Assembly: GCA_029258915.1 (NCBI GenBank)
Contig: JAPDJU010000003.1
Location: 76,801-140,800, forward strand
DNA length: 64,000 nt
Direction of reading: 5' to 3'
Origin: Thermoproteota archaeon
GTDB lineage: Archaea > Thermoproteota > Thermoprotei_A > EX4484-217-1
How positions within the stretch are numbered: position 1 is the stretch's first letter; every line of letters starts with the position of its first letter. Below the pieces are notes generated by a model. It was given only the letters and a program-made list of their open reading frames with translations. It had not been told where the DNA came from and did not search any database. The position numbers and the translations under genes are program-made. Shown in pieces: positions 26,234 to 34,463 of this stretch.

Positions 26234-27430
26234 ATGGAATATAATGTAGTGATTGTTAGGTACGGGGAAATTACAGTAAAAAGCCCATATGTTAGAGAGC
26301 TCATGGAAAAAGAGCTTGTCAAGACTATAAAGTATAAGCTTAAGAGAAATAAAGTAAATGTGATAGGAATAAGGAAGATTCCTGGAAGGATATTTATCTA
26401 CGTAGATTCCTCGGAAAAAGCTGTAAATGTAGCTTTAAATGTTTCTAAGATATTTGGTGTTGTTTCCACAAGCCCTGCAGTTGAAATAGAGAGAAACAAT
26501 TTAGAGTATTTAAGAAAGTTTGTTCTAAAGTATTCTTCAGCTATTCTTGAAAAAGGAGACACTTTCGCTGTTAGAGTAAGAAGAGTAAAGAAATATCCTA
26601 TAACAAGTAAGGAACTTGAGAGAATTTTAGGAGCAGACATTCTAAATACGTTGCAACAATTGAACTTAAGAGTTAATTTAACTAATCCTTTGAAGACAAT
26701 CCATGTTGAAGTTAGAACTAGGAAAGCTTACATTTACCATGAAACTGTGAAAGGTGTAGGTGGTTTACCTTACGGTGTTAGCGGAAAAGTTGTAGCCCTT
26801 ATTTCAGGAGGAATAGATTCTCCAGTAGCAGCTTGGCTTACCATGAAGCGGGGCGTTAAAGTAGTACCTGTATTTTTTGATTTAGGCGATTTTACAACTA
26901 AGGAAGCAATAAAGAAAGCATTAAAAGCAATTAAGAAAATTAGAGAATGGGCGCCTAGTCCTGAATTCTATTTTTACAAAATACCATTTAATATTGTTTT
27001 AGAAGCCATTACCAGAAATGTTCCAGTACAGTATACGTGCATTTTCTGTAAAATACTAATGTTTAAAATAGCTGAACGTATAGCAGAAAAAGAAGAAGCA
27101 AAAGCCTTAGTTACAGGTGAGAGCCTAGGGCAAGTAGCATCTCAAACACTAGATAACTTATATGTTATAAGCAGAGTAGTAAGCATCCCTATTTTAAGAC
27201 CACTCATAGGATTAGATAAAGAAGAAATAATTTCCATTGCTAAAAACATTGGAACATATGAAATAACTGCTAAAAGTATTATTGAATGTAAGGCATCACC
27301 GGTTTTCAGAGGATCACATGCAGCAGCTCATACAAGAAACGAGATAATAGATAAATATAAAGACAAAATACATTTTGAAGAACTTGTAATGAAGTCTTTA
27401 GAAGAAGCAATGAAAATAAATTTACCTTAA
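26234..27430 (+). CDS. thiI: tRNA 4-thiouridine synthase / sulfurtransferase ThiI
   Basis: Adenylates tRNA U8 before thiolation, and in some organisms serves thiamine synthesis. 398 residues: N-terminal ferredoxin-like and THUMP domains (about 1-170, VRYGEITVKS at the start), PP-loop LISGGIDSPVAAW (about 190-202), and the C-terminal ITAKSIIECKASP region. The rhodanese domain of bacterial ThiI is absent, as usual in archaea. It likely shares a transcript with the upstream HTH/Cys regulator, and overlaps the convergent gene by 9 nt. Confidence 0.93.
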   Translation: MEYNVVIVRYGEITVKSPYVRELMEKELVKTIKYKLKRNKVNVIGIRKIPGRIFIYVDSSEKAVNVALNVSKIFGVVSTSPAVEIERNNLEYLRKFVLKYSSAILEKGDTFAVRVRRVKKYPITSKELERILGADILNTLQQLNLRVNLTNPLKTIHVEVRTRKAYIYHETVKGVGGLPYGVSGKVVALISGGIDSPVAAWLTMKRGVKVVPVFFDLGDFTTKEAIKKALKAIKKIREWAPSPEFYFYKIPFNIVLEAITRNVPVQYTCIFCKILMFKIAERIAEKEEAKALVTGESLGQVASQTLDNLYVISRVVSIPILRPLIGLDKEEIISIAKNIGTYEITAKSIIECKASPVFRGSHAAAHTRNEIIDKYKDKIHFEELVMKSLEEAMKINLP

Positions 27431-28744
27431 TATTATCATAGGTGAAATTTTCACTTTTAACCTAGCATATTCATTAGCCGTCATAGGTAATAGTATTACA
27501 TTATAATCATAAGACACATCATCTAAAATTTTACCTTTGAATACGCTAACCTTAAAAGCCTCTTCAATTTTCCAGGGAATCCTTATTCTAGATAGAAGAG
27601 GTTTTGTTGAGAAATTAAAGAGCTCTAGAGTTAGAACATTGCCTCTTAGTCTTATATTTAATGGTATAACATGTTTAGGCATTAATTCTAATAGCGTAAC
27701 GTTTTTTCTAACCTTAAAACGTACATATTTGATCCTAACTAGTTCCTCTATGGATAAATAATCTATTCCCCCTTCTTCCCAAGAACCTTTATGTAATTTC
27801 ATTACAGCACCTTTACTTTGGCTTATTTCAATGAAATTTCCCTTTATTCTAGTGTATGCACGATCACTAATATGAACTCCCAGACCATGGTCTGAGGTAG
27901 AGTAATCGTACCATAAAGGTCCTTGAATATTGACTTCTTCATCATAGTTTATCTTTTCATTATTAACTGTAAATAGTGTAAACCATGTAAGTAATCCTCC
28001 TTCAAAATCTGTTTCTACGTAGAAGGTTTTGCAATTAGTATGTATTTCCATAGAGGGTGTTATGAAAACATATTCTTCCCCATTACTTAACAGTAATAGG
28101 AGGTATTTTTTCTCGTAATTTCCTAAAATCTTCTCAATAGGGTTCTTAAATTTAAGGAAATATTCATAGCCTTTATAATTTAAGCATAGTTTATGCTTAT
28201 CAGCCTTTAAACTAAAAACATTAGTCTCAAAATATCTGCTTTTAATTGGTTTCATTTTAACTCTACTAATGATATTTTCAGCATGTAGTCCTAAAGGAGG
28301 TAAATGGAGTACCTTTATTTCATTTAACGATACTATGTATTTCTTATGATTCCACGGAATAAAGGAAATAGGAGTTTTACCTTCTATAGTTAAAGAATAT
28401 TTTTTACTAATTTTTCTCAGTACATTAGTAACGCTTTTCATATAATTCTCTATTTCAGCATTATAGAGAATTTCGTTAAAATAAAGCTCGTTAATCGATG
28501 TATAGTAATATAGCTCTTTATTTTTCTTCGATTTTTTCTTCCCCATAGGAATTATAGATATTTTAATTCCATTGACATTGACAATATAGGGGTTTCTTAA
28601 ATTTTCTACATAAATTTCTGGACATTCCGTACTTAGAGCTTTTAATACGCCTTTAAAGTTCAAATATTTAACGCTAGGGAGTATACATGGTTTCTCTTTA
28701 CATATTTTCATTAAAAACTCTTTACCGATGGAGGCAGTAAGCAC
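27422..28744 (-). CDS. Uncharacterised 440-residue protein, beta-rich
   Basis: No membrane helices and no catalytic motif that I recognise. The predicted secondary structure is mostly beta, with Tyr/Lys-rich strands; the second half (GPLWYDYSTSDHGLGVHISD, then long strands VRFKVRKNVTLLELMPKHVIPL and a C-terminal sheet) vaguely resembles the beta-sandwich ends of glycoside hydrolases. Asp/Glu-rich loops such as GSWEEGGIDY could carry catalytic acids. A carbohydrate-related role is a guess, helped only by the nearby glycosyltransferase gene at 29073. Confidence 0.5.
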   Translation of the reverse strand: MLTASIGKEFLMKICKEKPCILPSVKYLNFKGVLKALSTECPEIYVENLRNPYIVNVNGIKISIIPMGKKKSKKNKELYYYTSINELYFNEILYNAEIENYMKSVTNVLRKISKKYSLTIEGKTPISFIPWNHKKYIVSLNEIKVLHLPPLGLHAENIISRVKMKPIKSRYFETNVFSLKADKHKLCLNYKGYEYFLKFKNPIEKILGNYEKKYLLLLLSNGEEYVFITPSMEIHTNCKTFYVETDFEGGLLTWFTLFTVNNEKINYDEEVNIQGPLWYDYSTSDHGLGVHISDRAYTRIKGNFIEISQSKGAVMKLHKGSWEEGGIDYLSIEELVRIKYVRFKVRKNVTLLELMPKHVIPLNIRLRGNVLTLELFNFSTKPLLSRIRIPWKIEEAFKVSVFKGKILDDVSYDYNVILLPMTANEYARLKVKISPMIILR

Positions 28745-28803
28745 TAACTATAACACCTATTAGGATTTAAGCGTTAAAATATTTTAGTTTTAGTTATGAA
28801 ATA

Positions 28804-28935
28804 GTGAAATTCGACTATTATAGTAAAGTATTTTTCGACGCATGTAAGAAAGGGTTATTAACTAGCTATGATATATACAATCATGGCAGAGCGGTAGGAG
28901 AAGGGTTAGAATATAAAAACTTTCGAAATAACTAA
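28804..28935 (+). CDS. Possible 43-codon ORF or gene remnant
   Basis: Within the 328-nt gap 28745-29072 an open frame starts at GTG 28804 and encodes about 43 residues containing FFDACKKGLLTSYDIYNHGR. There is no Shine-Dalgarno and no clear TATA at the right distance. It may be a decayed gene fragment. The rest of the gap holds a small hairpin GCTGC-GA-GCAGC (28999-29010) followed by T-rich sequence, and nothing else recognisable. Confidence 0.2.
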   Translation: MKFDYYSKVFFDACKKGLLTSYDIYNHGRAVGEGLEYKNFRNN

Positions 28936-29072
28936 TGACGCTTACTACTGCTAAAATCTTTCATTAAAAACAATAACACTTACGAAACGTGTTTTTAAGC
29001 TGCGAGCAGCAGGGTTTTTAGAAAACACAATACATAATGTAGCTTGAATATCAATACGGTAAAATACCATGT

Positions 29073-30218
29073 TTAAGCAGGCCCCCTCCTACCGTGATGA
29101 AGCCATTTTTTTAATTTACCTATTTCTTCCTCCATTTTATCAAATACGGGAAACATAAGCGACATAATACCTATACTTACTGAAGGCTCATATGTTGCAG
29201 CGTAAAATATGAACTGTGTTGTACTTCCTAAGAAATATATTAACATAAACCCTAAAAATACACTTAAGAACCAGTAGTACGGGTATAAAATTTTCTCGTC
29301 GATTTTCACTTTAAAAATTAAAGCTAGTATAGGCAGTGCTAAGAAAAGCGAGACCATGTAGATGTTGGTATGCACAGTGGTTTTCCCATAAATGGGCCAG
29401 ACTTTTTCATTATATAGCCAACCCCAGGGCGGTGATGAATATGAATGTCCTCCTTTACTTGATAAATGCCATGACATGGCAAATAAATGCTCATTAATAA
29501 CTTTAGAAATTCCTTCTATTAAACTACCTTTTTCTGAAGCAAAGTACATTGCTAACGGGAGCCATAGTAAACTGTAAATAACGAATATGAGTATAAGTCC
29601 AAGAAACAATCTTCTACGAGAACATTTCTCTTTAAGGGAAATATATACGTAGGCTGGTAGTGCGAAAAGCGCAGAATATTTAGATGATAAAGCTAGTCCG
29701 AAAACAGCATAGGAGGAAAGGAATTTTCTATAGACCATAAGTGTGAATGATAGTGTAAGGAAGAAAGCTACGTATATTTCAAGCATAGCTATAAGGCCTA
29801 AAGCCTTAATTATAGGGTCAAACGCTATAATGGCTGAAGCCAAAATTGCAGGGTATGGACTGTGAGTTATTTTTAATATAGAGAGATAAACTAAAATAAC
29901 TATTAGTGCATGCATTATTACACCTGGAATCCTCCATGCCAAAGAATTATCGCCTAAAATAAGCATCGACAGAAACATTATGTATTTAGCTAGTGGGGGG
30001 TGTTCTAGGTTTAAATTACCTTTGGGATCAGGTATGTTTGGATATGGTTTCTCGATAACGTTTATTCCGAAGACACGTAATCCTATATTTTTTGCTGCTG
30101 AAACATAGTATACTTCATCACTAACATAGTCATCGCAAGACGTAACCATATAGTATCCATAAACAAGGATGTAAGATGTTAAAGCAGCCAATACAGCTAT
30201 TAAGACAAGTTTAAACAT
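29073..30218 (-). CDS. PMT/ArnT-like membrane glycosyltransferase (GT-C fold)
   Basis: Transfers a sugar from a lipid-linked donor to protein or lipid. About 381 residues, with roughly nine hydrophobic helices. The first extracellular loop holds the acidic DDYVSDEVYYVSAAKN motif and LEHPPLAKYIMFLSMLILGD, the PMT-family signature. The frame is open from 30260, but that overlaps the upstream amidohydrolase by 50 nt; starting at the ATG 30218 (MFKLVLIAVL) leaves 8 nt of overlap and places the first helix right at the start. Substrate unknown; archaeal protein O- or N-glycosylation is likely. Confidence 0.75.
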   Translation of the reverse strand: MFKLVLIAVLAALTSYILVYGYYMVTSCDDYVSDEVYYVSAAKNIGLRVFGINVIEKPYPNIPDPKGNLNLEHPPLAKYIMFLSMLILGDNSLAWRIPGVIMHALIVILVYLSILKITHSPYPAILASAIIAFDPIIKALGLIAMLEIYVAFFLTLSFTLMVYRKFLSSYAVFGLALSSKYSALFALPAYVYISLKEKCSRRRLFLGLILIFVIYSLLWLPLAMYFASEKGSLIEGISKVINEHLFAMSWHLSSKGGHSYSSPPWGWLYNEKVWPIYGKTTVHTNIYMVSLFLALPILALIFKVKIDEKILYPYYWFLSVFLGFMLIYFLGSTTQFIFYAATYEPSVSIGIMSLMFPVFDKMEEEIGKLKKWLHHGRRGPA

Positions 30219-31701
30219 TTCTTCTGTAAACAATTTTTCCTTTAACAACTGTGGCTTCAACCCTTAACCTCTTAAGCCTGTTTGAACTAACCTTAAATAT
30301 ATCATCATTTAAAACTACGAAATCTGCTTTAAATCCCTTCCTCAAAACACCTACTTTTGTTTCTCTTAAAGCTTTAGCAGCATATTTGGTATACATTTTT
30401 AATGCTTCTTTTCTAGAAACAGATTCTCCAATAGCTTTCCTAGATATTGAAGCCCAAATATTGATTAGAGGATTAAAAGGTTCTACAGGAGCATCTGATG
30501 ACGAAGCTACTGTGAAATTGTTTTTAAGCAATGTCCTAAACATATAGGCCCATTTAACTCTGCTTCCAATTCTATCTTTAAGCCACCAATCGGAAATTCT
30601 AAAGTGAGGCTGAACAACAATGGCATATGGTTTGTTTTCTATAAGTTCATCAATAATGTCGGGAGGTGTTAAACTGCAATGCTCTATTCTCAAATATTTC
30701 CTTAAAGCCTTATATTCCTTAACTGCTTTAACTATTTCCTCGATAGCTCTATCGCCAATAGCGTGAACTGCAAGTATGTATCCATGTTTTGAAGCTTTGA
30801 GAATATTGGCCCTAATTTCATGGTGTTTAAGAAGAAGTAGGCCTTTATTCCCAGGTTCATCATTGTACGGTTCTCTTAATGCTGCTGTTCTCCCTCCAAA
30901 ACTTCCATCAGCAAACGTCTTAAACCCTATAATTTTTAGGTGTTCTATTTTTTCATTAGCTGTTTTTAGAAAATATTCTAGGTATTCTATGTTGGGAACA
31001 AGTTTAACATTAATAATGCCCTTAGCAGTTTCTTTTAACACTAAGTATTCTTGAGGAGTTGCTGATACTGAACATACCGTGGTTAGGCCATGGGATAGTA
31101 GTTCTTCAATAGTATTCTTGATTAAGATTTTTAGTTCTTCAAAACTAGGTTTAGGTATTTTATTTAATGCTTCGCTAAGAAGCTTTTCACGTAGAATACC
31201 TTGGGATAAATGCTCTTCATATCTCATGTTCCAGAAACCTAACGATTTTAATGCTAAAGTGTTTGCTACGCCTATGTGGCCGCATATACGAATTATTATA
31301 ACCGGTCTGTCAGGTACTGCTTCGTCCAAATCGCATCTTGTAGGAAGTTTTTTCTCATCAAACTGTTCCTCGTTGAATCCTCTACCAATAATCCATGTGC
31401 TATTACTTAGTTCTCTATGTTTCTTTAAAACCTTCTTTAACTCTTCAATATTTTTAACATTTTTAAGATTTATCCGCTTCTTCAGTTCAGCCATGGAGGT
31501 TAAATGTATATGTGAGTCAATAAACCCGGGAACAACAACTTTACCGTCAAGATCAATAACCTTAGCTTCCAAATATTTTTCCTCAACATTAAAACCAATA
31601 TTAACAATTTTCCCTCTAGAAATAGCTAAACTATTAGCTATAGGTAATGAATCATCCATAGTATATATTTTAGCATTAGTATAAACAGTTAATGTGCACA
31701 T
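30211..31701 (-). CDS. Metal-dependent amidohydrolase (YtcJ-like)
   Basis: 496 residues of the amidohydrolase superfamily. N-terminal beta domain (TVYTNAKIYTMDD), metal-binding GFIDSHIHLTS (HxH near residue 66), FADGSFGGRTAA, and later AVHAIGDRAIEEIV, RIEHCSLTPP and SSSDAPVEPFNPL carry the remaining His/Asp ligands. This is the YtcJ-type layout (exoenzyme-regulatory AepA-like). The substrate cannot be named. It overlaps the following PMT-like gene by 8-50 nt depending on the start. Confidence 0.88.
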   Translation of the reverse strand: MCTLTVYTNAKIYTMDDSLPIANSLAISRGKIVNIGFNVEEKYLEAKVIDLDGKVVVPGFIDSHIHLTSMAELKKRINLKNVKNIEELKKVLKKHRELSNSTWIIGRGFNEEQFDEKKLPTRCDLDEAVPDRPVIIIRICGHIGVANTLALKSLGFWNMRYEEHLSQGILREKLLSEALNKIPKPSFEELKILIKNTIEELLSHGLTTVCSVSATPQEYLVLKETAKGIINVKLVPNIEYLEYFLKTANEKIEHLKIIGFKTFADGSFGGRTAALREPYNDEPGNKGLLLLKHHEIRANILKASKHGYILAVHAIGDRAIEEIVKAVKEYKALRKYLRIEHCSLTPPDIIDELIENKPYAIVVQPHFRISDWWLKDRIGSRVKWAYMFRTLLKNNFTVASSSDAPVEPFNPLINIWASISRKAIGESVSRKEALKMYTKYAAKALRETKVGVLRKGFKADFVVLNDDIFKVSSNRLKRLRVEATVVKGKIVYRRNV

Positions 31702-31777
31702 AACAATATGCCCAGTAAACTAATTCAAAAACAGCATTTAAAAGATAACCTTATCTATAAGTAAAACCATAGGCAAG

Positions 31778-31836
31778 AATGGAATGATGACACTTGCCCC
31801 CCAGAGACATATGATGTAATTACCGCGAACTGACCA
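31778..31836 (+). ncRNA. C/D box sRNA, predicted 16S rRNA 2'-O-methylation guide
   Basis: All parts of an archaeal C/D guide RNA are present: closing stem ATGG (31778-31781) with CCAT (31833-31836), C box ATGATGA (31783-31789), guide ending ACTTGCCCCC, D' box CAGA (31801-31804), C' box ATGATGT (31810-31816), guide with ATTACCGCG (31818-31826), D box CTGA (31829-31832). The guide ATTACCGCG is the complement of the near-universal 16S 530-loop sequence CGCGGTAAT; the fifth nucleotide upstream of the D box pairs with the position equivalent to E. coli C528. TATA candidate CTATAAG (31754-31760) is placed correctly for a start near 31778. Confidence 0.85.
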
Positions 31837-31864
31837 TGGTATCTAAAACTGCTTCTAATAATTC

Positions 31865-33073
31865 TTAAACCCTATATGTTAAAGGTACTCTTATATGCTT
31901 AGACATAGCTTCTTTAATACCTTTAACCATTAGATCCCATCTAATTAGCCATGAACCATTGTTAAATAACTCCGCAGGTATAGTCCATGAAGACAGTGAG
32001 CTAAGTATTACCGGGTAAAGCTCGTAATTATGTATAATATTTTCTTTCGTTAAAAGCTCGAGAAATGTAAGGAGCCTAAGTTCTTCAGACTTAGGCACTA
32101 TTAATGTAATCACAACGGAGTTATCATGTAATACCTTTGAGAACCTACCTAGAATAGGAGAATTCCACAAAGTATTAAGAAAACCGAGCATTGTTCTTTC
32201 GCTTGTAAAGGACAATATACCTACTAAGATTTTAGAATAACTTGGATGGAAGAGCATTATTCTAGGAACGTATTTAACTATTATTCCTTTACCAGTAATA
32301 TGTTTAATATAATGGTGTCTAATAGTTGTAGGGCTAAGGTTTAGTTCTTTGCCTAGTTCAACATAAGTTTTGAAGGCATTTATCTGTAAACGTTCAATAA
32401 TTTTTATATCAATACTGTCCGCTTCTTGTGCGAATATAGGGTTTTTGAGTATGTTTATAGGAAGCACGTTCTCCATAGCAGAGAACCTATTACGGACCAT
32501 GTGTTCATACCATTCGTTCCACGGCAATGTCAATAACTTATTAGCGTCAACATACTTTCTATTCACTCGCAAACAATAAAGTTCCTCATGAACTTCATAT
32601 AGCTTATATCTTTTTATAAGTCTTAATTTCTGCATTCTAGTTAAGAACTTATTCAAGACCTCATTATTGTTATAAGGCATGTAAAACTTAACAAAAATCT
32701 TTCCCTTAGGCTCATATGTTAATGCAATTTTATATGCCCAAAGAGAACGGGCTAACGCATTATATGCTTGAATTAATCTACCAGGGTAAGCATCCACAAT
32801 AGCAAATACTCTTGAAAGCCCTATTTTGCTAGCGATAATGACAGGTTCTATGGAAATACCCATGGATCTTAATTTGCCTAGTCTATTATATACTGTGCTT
32901 TTAGGTATTTTTGTTATTTTACATATTTTTAATATGTTACGTGGACCTACTTCATATAGTGTTTCTAAAATCTTTAAGTCGGTATCATTTAACTCTATTA
33001 AGAACTTTATCGATTTCTTCAAAATGCTCTCAATATCTATAGTACTATTTAACAAATTTAGCTGATTAACCAA
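31865..33073 (-). CDS. Regulator with two Lrp/AsnC-type helix-turn-helix domains
   Basis: 402 residues. The first HTH is NILKICKITKIPKSTVYNRL (about 55-74), the second TYVELGKELNLSPTTIRHHY (about 235-254). Each is followed by a region of mixed alpha/beta resembling a degenerate RAM or sensor domain, so the protein looks like two Lrp-like units in one chain. No catalytic residues. A 28-codon gene lies upstream in the same direction, and an inverted repeat (33262-33300) upstream of both may be its own operator. Target genes unknown. Confidence 0.75.
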   Translation of the reverse strand: MVNQLNLLNSTIDIESILKKSIKFLIELNDTDLKILETLYEVGPRNILKICKITKIPKSTVYNRLGKLRSMGISIEPVIIASKIGLSRVFAIVDAYPGRLIQAYNALARSLWAYKIALTYEPKGKIFVKFYMPYNNNEVLNKFLTRMQKLRLIKRYKLYEVHEELYCLRVNRKYVDANKLLTLPWNEWYEHMVRNRFSAMENVLPINILKNPIFAQEADSIDIKIIERLQINAFKTYVELGKELNLSPTTIRHHYIKHITGKGIIVKYVPRIMLFHPSYSKILVGILSFTSERTMLGFLNTLWNSPILGRFSKVLHDNSVVITLIVPKSEELRLLTFLELLTKENIIHNYELYPVILSSLSSWTIPAELFNNGSWLIRWDLMVKGIKEAMSKHIRVPLTYRV

Positions 33074-33132
33074 ACTACATACCTATTATTAAAAAAGAAG
33101 TTAAGAAATAATAAGCTCTTTGCTCTCTTATT

Positions 33133-33219
33133 CTAGGGCACAGGATCATCGGTTATTTTTTCACGTAGTATTCCGACGGTTATTGCTAATATTAATGCCA
33201 TTAAAACCTCTAATACCAT
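33133..33219 (-). CDS. 28-residue predicted membrane microprotein
   Basis: ATG at 33219 to TAG at 33133 encodes a single hydrophobic helix (MVLEVLMALILAITVGILRE) followed by a short charged tail ending in Pro. A strong Shine-Dalgarno GGAGTGAG lies 3 nt before the ATG, good for a gene in this genome. It lies 60 nt upstream of the two-HTH regulator and downstream of an inverted repeat. The size and topology recall small accessory subunits of membrane complexes, but no family is assigned. Confidence 0.5.
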   Translation of the reverse strand: MVLEVLMALILAITVGILREKITDDPVP

Positions 33220-33261
33220 ATTCTCACTCCATCAGATTATTATAATTATTTAACACTTCAC

Positions 33262-33300
33262 ATTTTTTCCAAGAAAATACATTTTAGTATTGGAAAAAAT
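33262..33300. promoter_or_regulatory. Inverted repeat operator candidate (copy 1)
   Basis: Arms ATTTTTTCCAA (33262-33272) and TTGGAAAAAAT (33290-33300) are perfect 11-nt complements with a 17-nt spacer. CCA and TGG are 19 nt apart. The same arms with the same 19-nt distance occur at 63871-63906. It lies upstream of the 28-codon gene and the two-HTH regulator. The remaining sequence between 33301 and 33424 is AT-rich with no feature I could support. Confidence 0.5.
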
Positions 33301-33424
33301 ATCATTATTTAAAGGATAATTTATGGCCATGATGTATAATTATTATGAGAGTATAATTAATTCTAACTTGTCTGCTTCAATTTTATGAGTACTACTTTAT
33401 TAGCATATTATAGTAAGTTTTACC

Positions 33425-33904
33425 TTAAAATTTCTCTATCAGCTTTTTATAGTACCTTAATAATGGATAGCCTATTAGGTATATAGCTATTGATTCCCCT
33501 ATTAGTATTGACAGATATGATAGCCATAATGGTATTGGGAATAGTAGTGGCAGGTAGCTTCCAACTATTAATGTTACTGCGATTACAGCATATGTTGATG
33601 CAAGTATTGGCCTTCCTCTAGATGCTTTTGCCGCTAACGTCCCAGCTACTAGGTTTGCTATGCTTCCAAAAACTATGTCTATAATATTTCCTGTTGCATA
33701 CGCGTTTGCTACTGCGCATCCTATAGCTAACCCTATTGCTGCGGGAATCCCATGTATCATTGGTAAAGGTAGTAGAGCATCACTTATACGTACCTGTATT
33801 GGTCCATAAGCTATTGTTCCTCCAATTACTGTTTCACCTATTGTTATCGCTGCATATAGTGCTGCGTATATTGCTGTTATTGCTGCTGCTTTTGCGCTTT
33901 TCAT
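33425..33904 (-). CDS. queT: QueT-family (DUF988) membrane S-component
   Basis: Substrate-binding membrane component of an ECF-type importer for a queuosine/archaeosine precursor. About 159 residues, five to six hydrophobic helices; the family signature YGPIQVRISDALLPLP is present. The frame is open from 33931, but ATG 33904 (MKSAKAAAITAIY) is the natural start; even so it overlaps the end of moaB by 71 nt. The ATPase and T-component of the ECF transporter are not in the window. A role in archaeosine supply is by family only. Confidence 0.82.
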   Translation of the reverse strand: MKSAKAAAITAIYAALYAAITIGETVIGGTIAYGPIQVRISDALLPLPMIHGIPAAIGLAIGCAVANAYATGNIIDIVFGSIANLVAGTLAAKASRGRPILASTYAVIAVTLIVGSYLPLLFPIPLWLSYLSILIGESIAIYLIGYPLLRYYKKLIEKF

Positions 33905-34412
33905 CCCAGTGACTAACCCCTTCAATAACATTTACTACATGACATATTTCTGGTAGTATTATTTCTTTTAAAGCTAACTCTACGGCTGAAGATGATCCAG
34001 GTATCGCAATTAATATAGTATTTTTATATGTTCCCGCCATAGCTCTTGTAAGCCATGCTTTAGTTCCTTCTTTAATAAATGTTAAGTATCTAAATAACTC
34101 GCCGAAGCCCGGAATTTTCTTTTCAACCAAGCTTTCAACGACATCTACTGTTACGTCTTTAGGTCCTAGTCCCGTACCTCCTATGAACAATACTACTCTT
34201 GCATTTTCCTTTAGTGCCCTCTCTACTGCTTTTCTTATCTCTGCTTTCCTATTAGGTATTATTGTGTAATATGTTATGGTATAGCCGTGTTCTTCTATGA
34301 GTTTTTTAGCTACTTTTTCTCCGCTATAGTCTTTAGCTCTTCCTTCAAATATCCTATCGCTAACAACTACAATACCGAACCTTACTTTGTTTTTCAAAGG
34401 CCTCTCCTTCAC
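33834..34412 (-). CDS. moaB: MoaB/MogA-type molybdopterin adenylyltransferase
   Basis: Acts in molybdenum/tungsten cofactor synthesis, activating molybdopterin as its AMP form. 192 residues: SDRIFEGRAKDYSGEKVAK, FIGGTGLGPKDVTVDV and IAIPGSSSAVELALKEIILPEICHV match the family. The natural family end falls near residue 170; the last 20 or so residues (KRKSSSNNSNIRST...) are encoded by sequence that is queT in another frame, so the C-terminus appears to be a read-on into the neighbouring gene. Tungsto-/molybdo-enzymes themselves are not in the window. Confidence 0.9.
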   Translation of the reverse strand: MKERPLKNKVRFGIVVVSDRIFEGRAKDYSGEKVAKKLIEEHGYTITYYTIIPNRKAEIRKAVERALKENARVVLFIGGTGLGPKDVTVDVVESLVEKKIPGFGELFRYLTFIKEGTKAWLTRAMAGTYKNTILIAIPGSSSAVELALKEIILPEICHVVNVIEGVSHWDEKRKSSSNNSNIRSTICSDNNR

Positions 34413-34463
34413 TATAGCGTTACGTGTATATCCTTATATAACTAGTTTATTATATTTGGGAGA

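Noticed and set aside
28891-29094. 9-nt inverted repeat CGGTAGGAG / CTCCTACCG
   Set aside because: One arm lies in the end of the glycosyltransferase gene; arms are short and nearly 200 nt apart, so chance is likely.
33300-33424. 21-codon frame starting ATGGCCATGATG
   Set aside because: No ribosome binding site, low-complexity product, AT-rich background.
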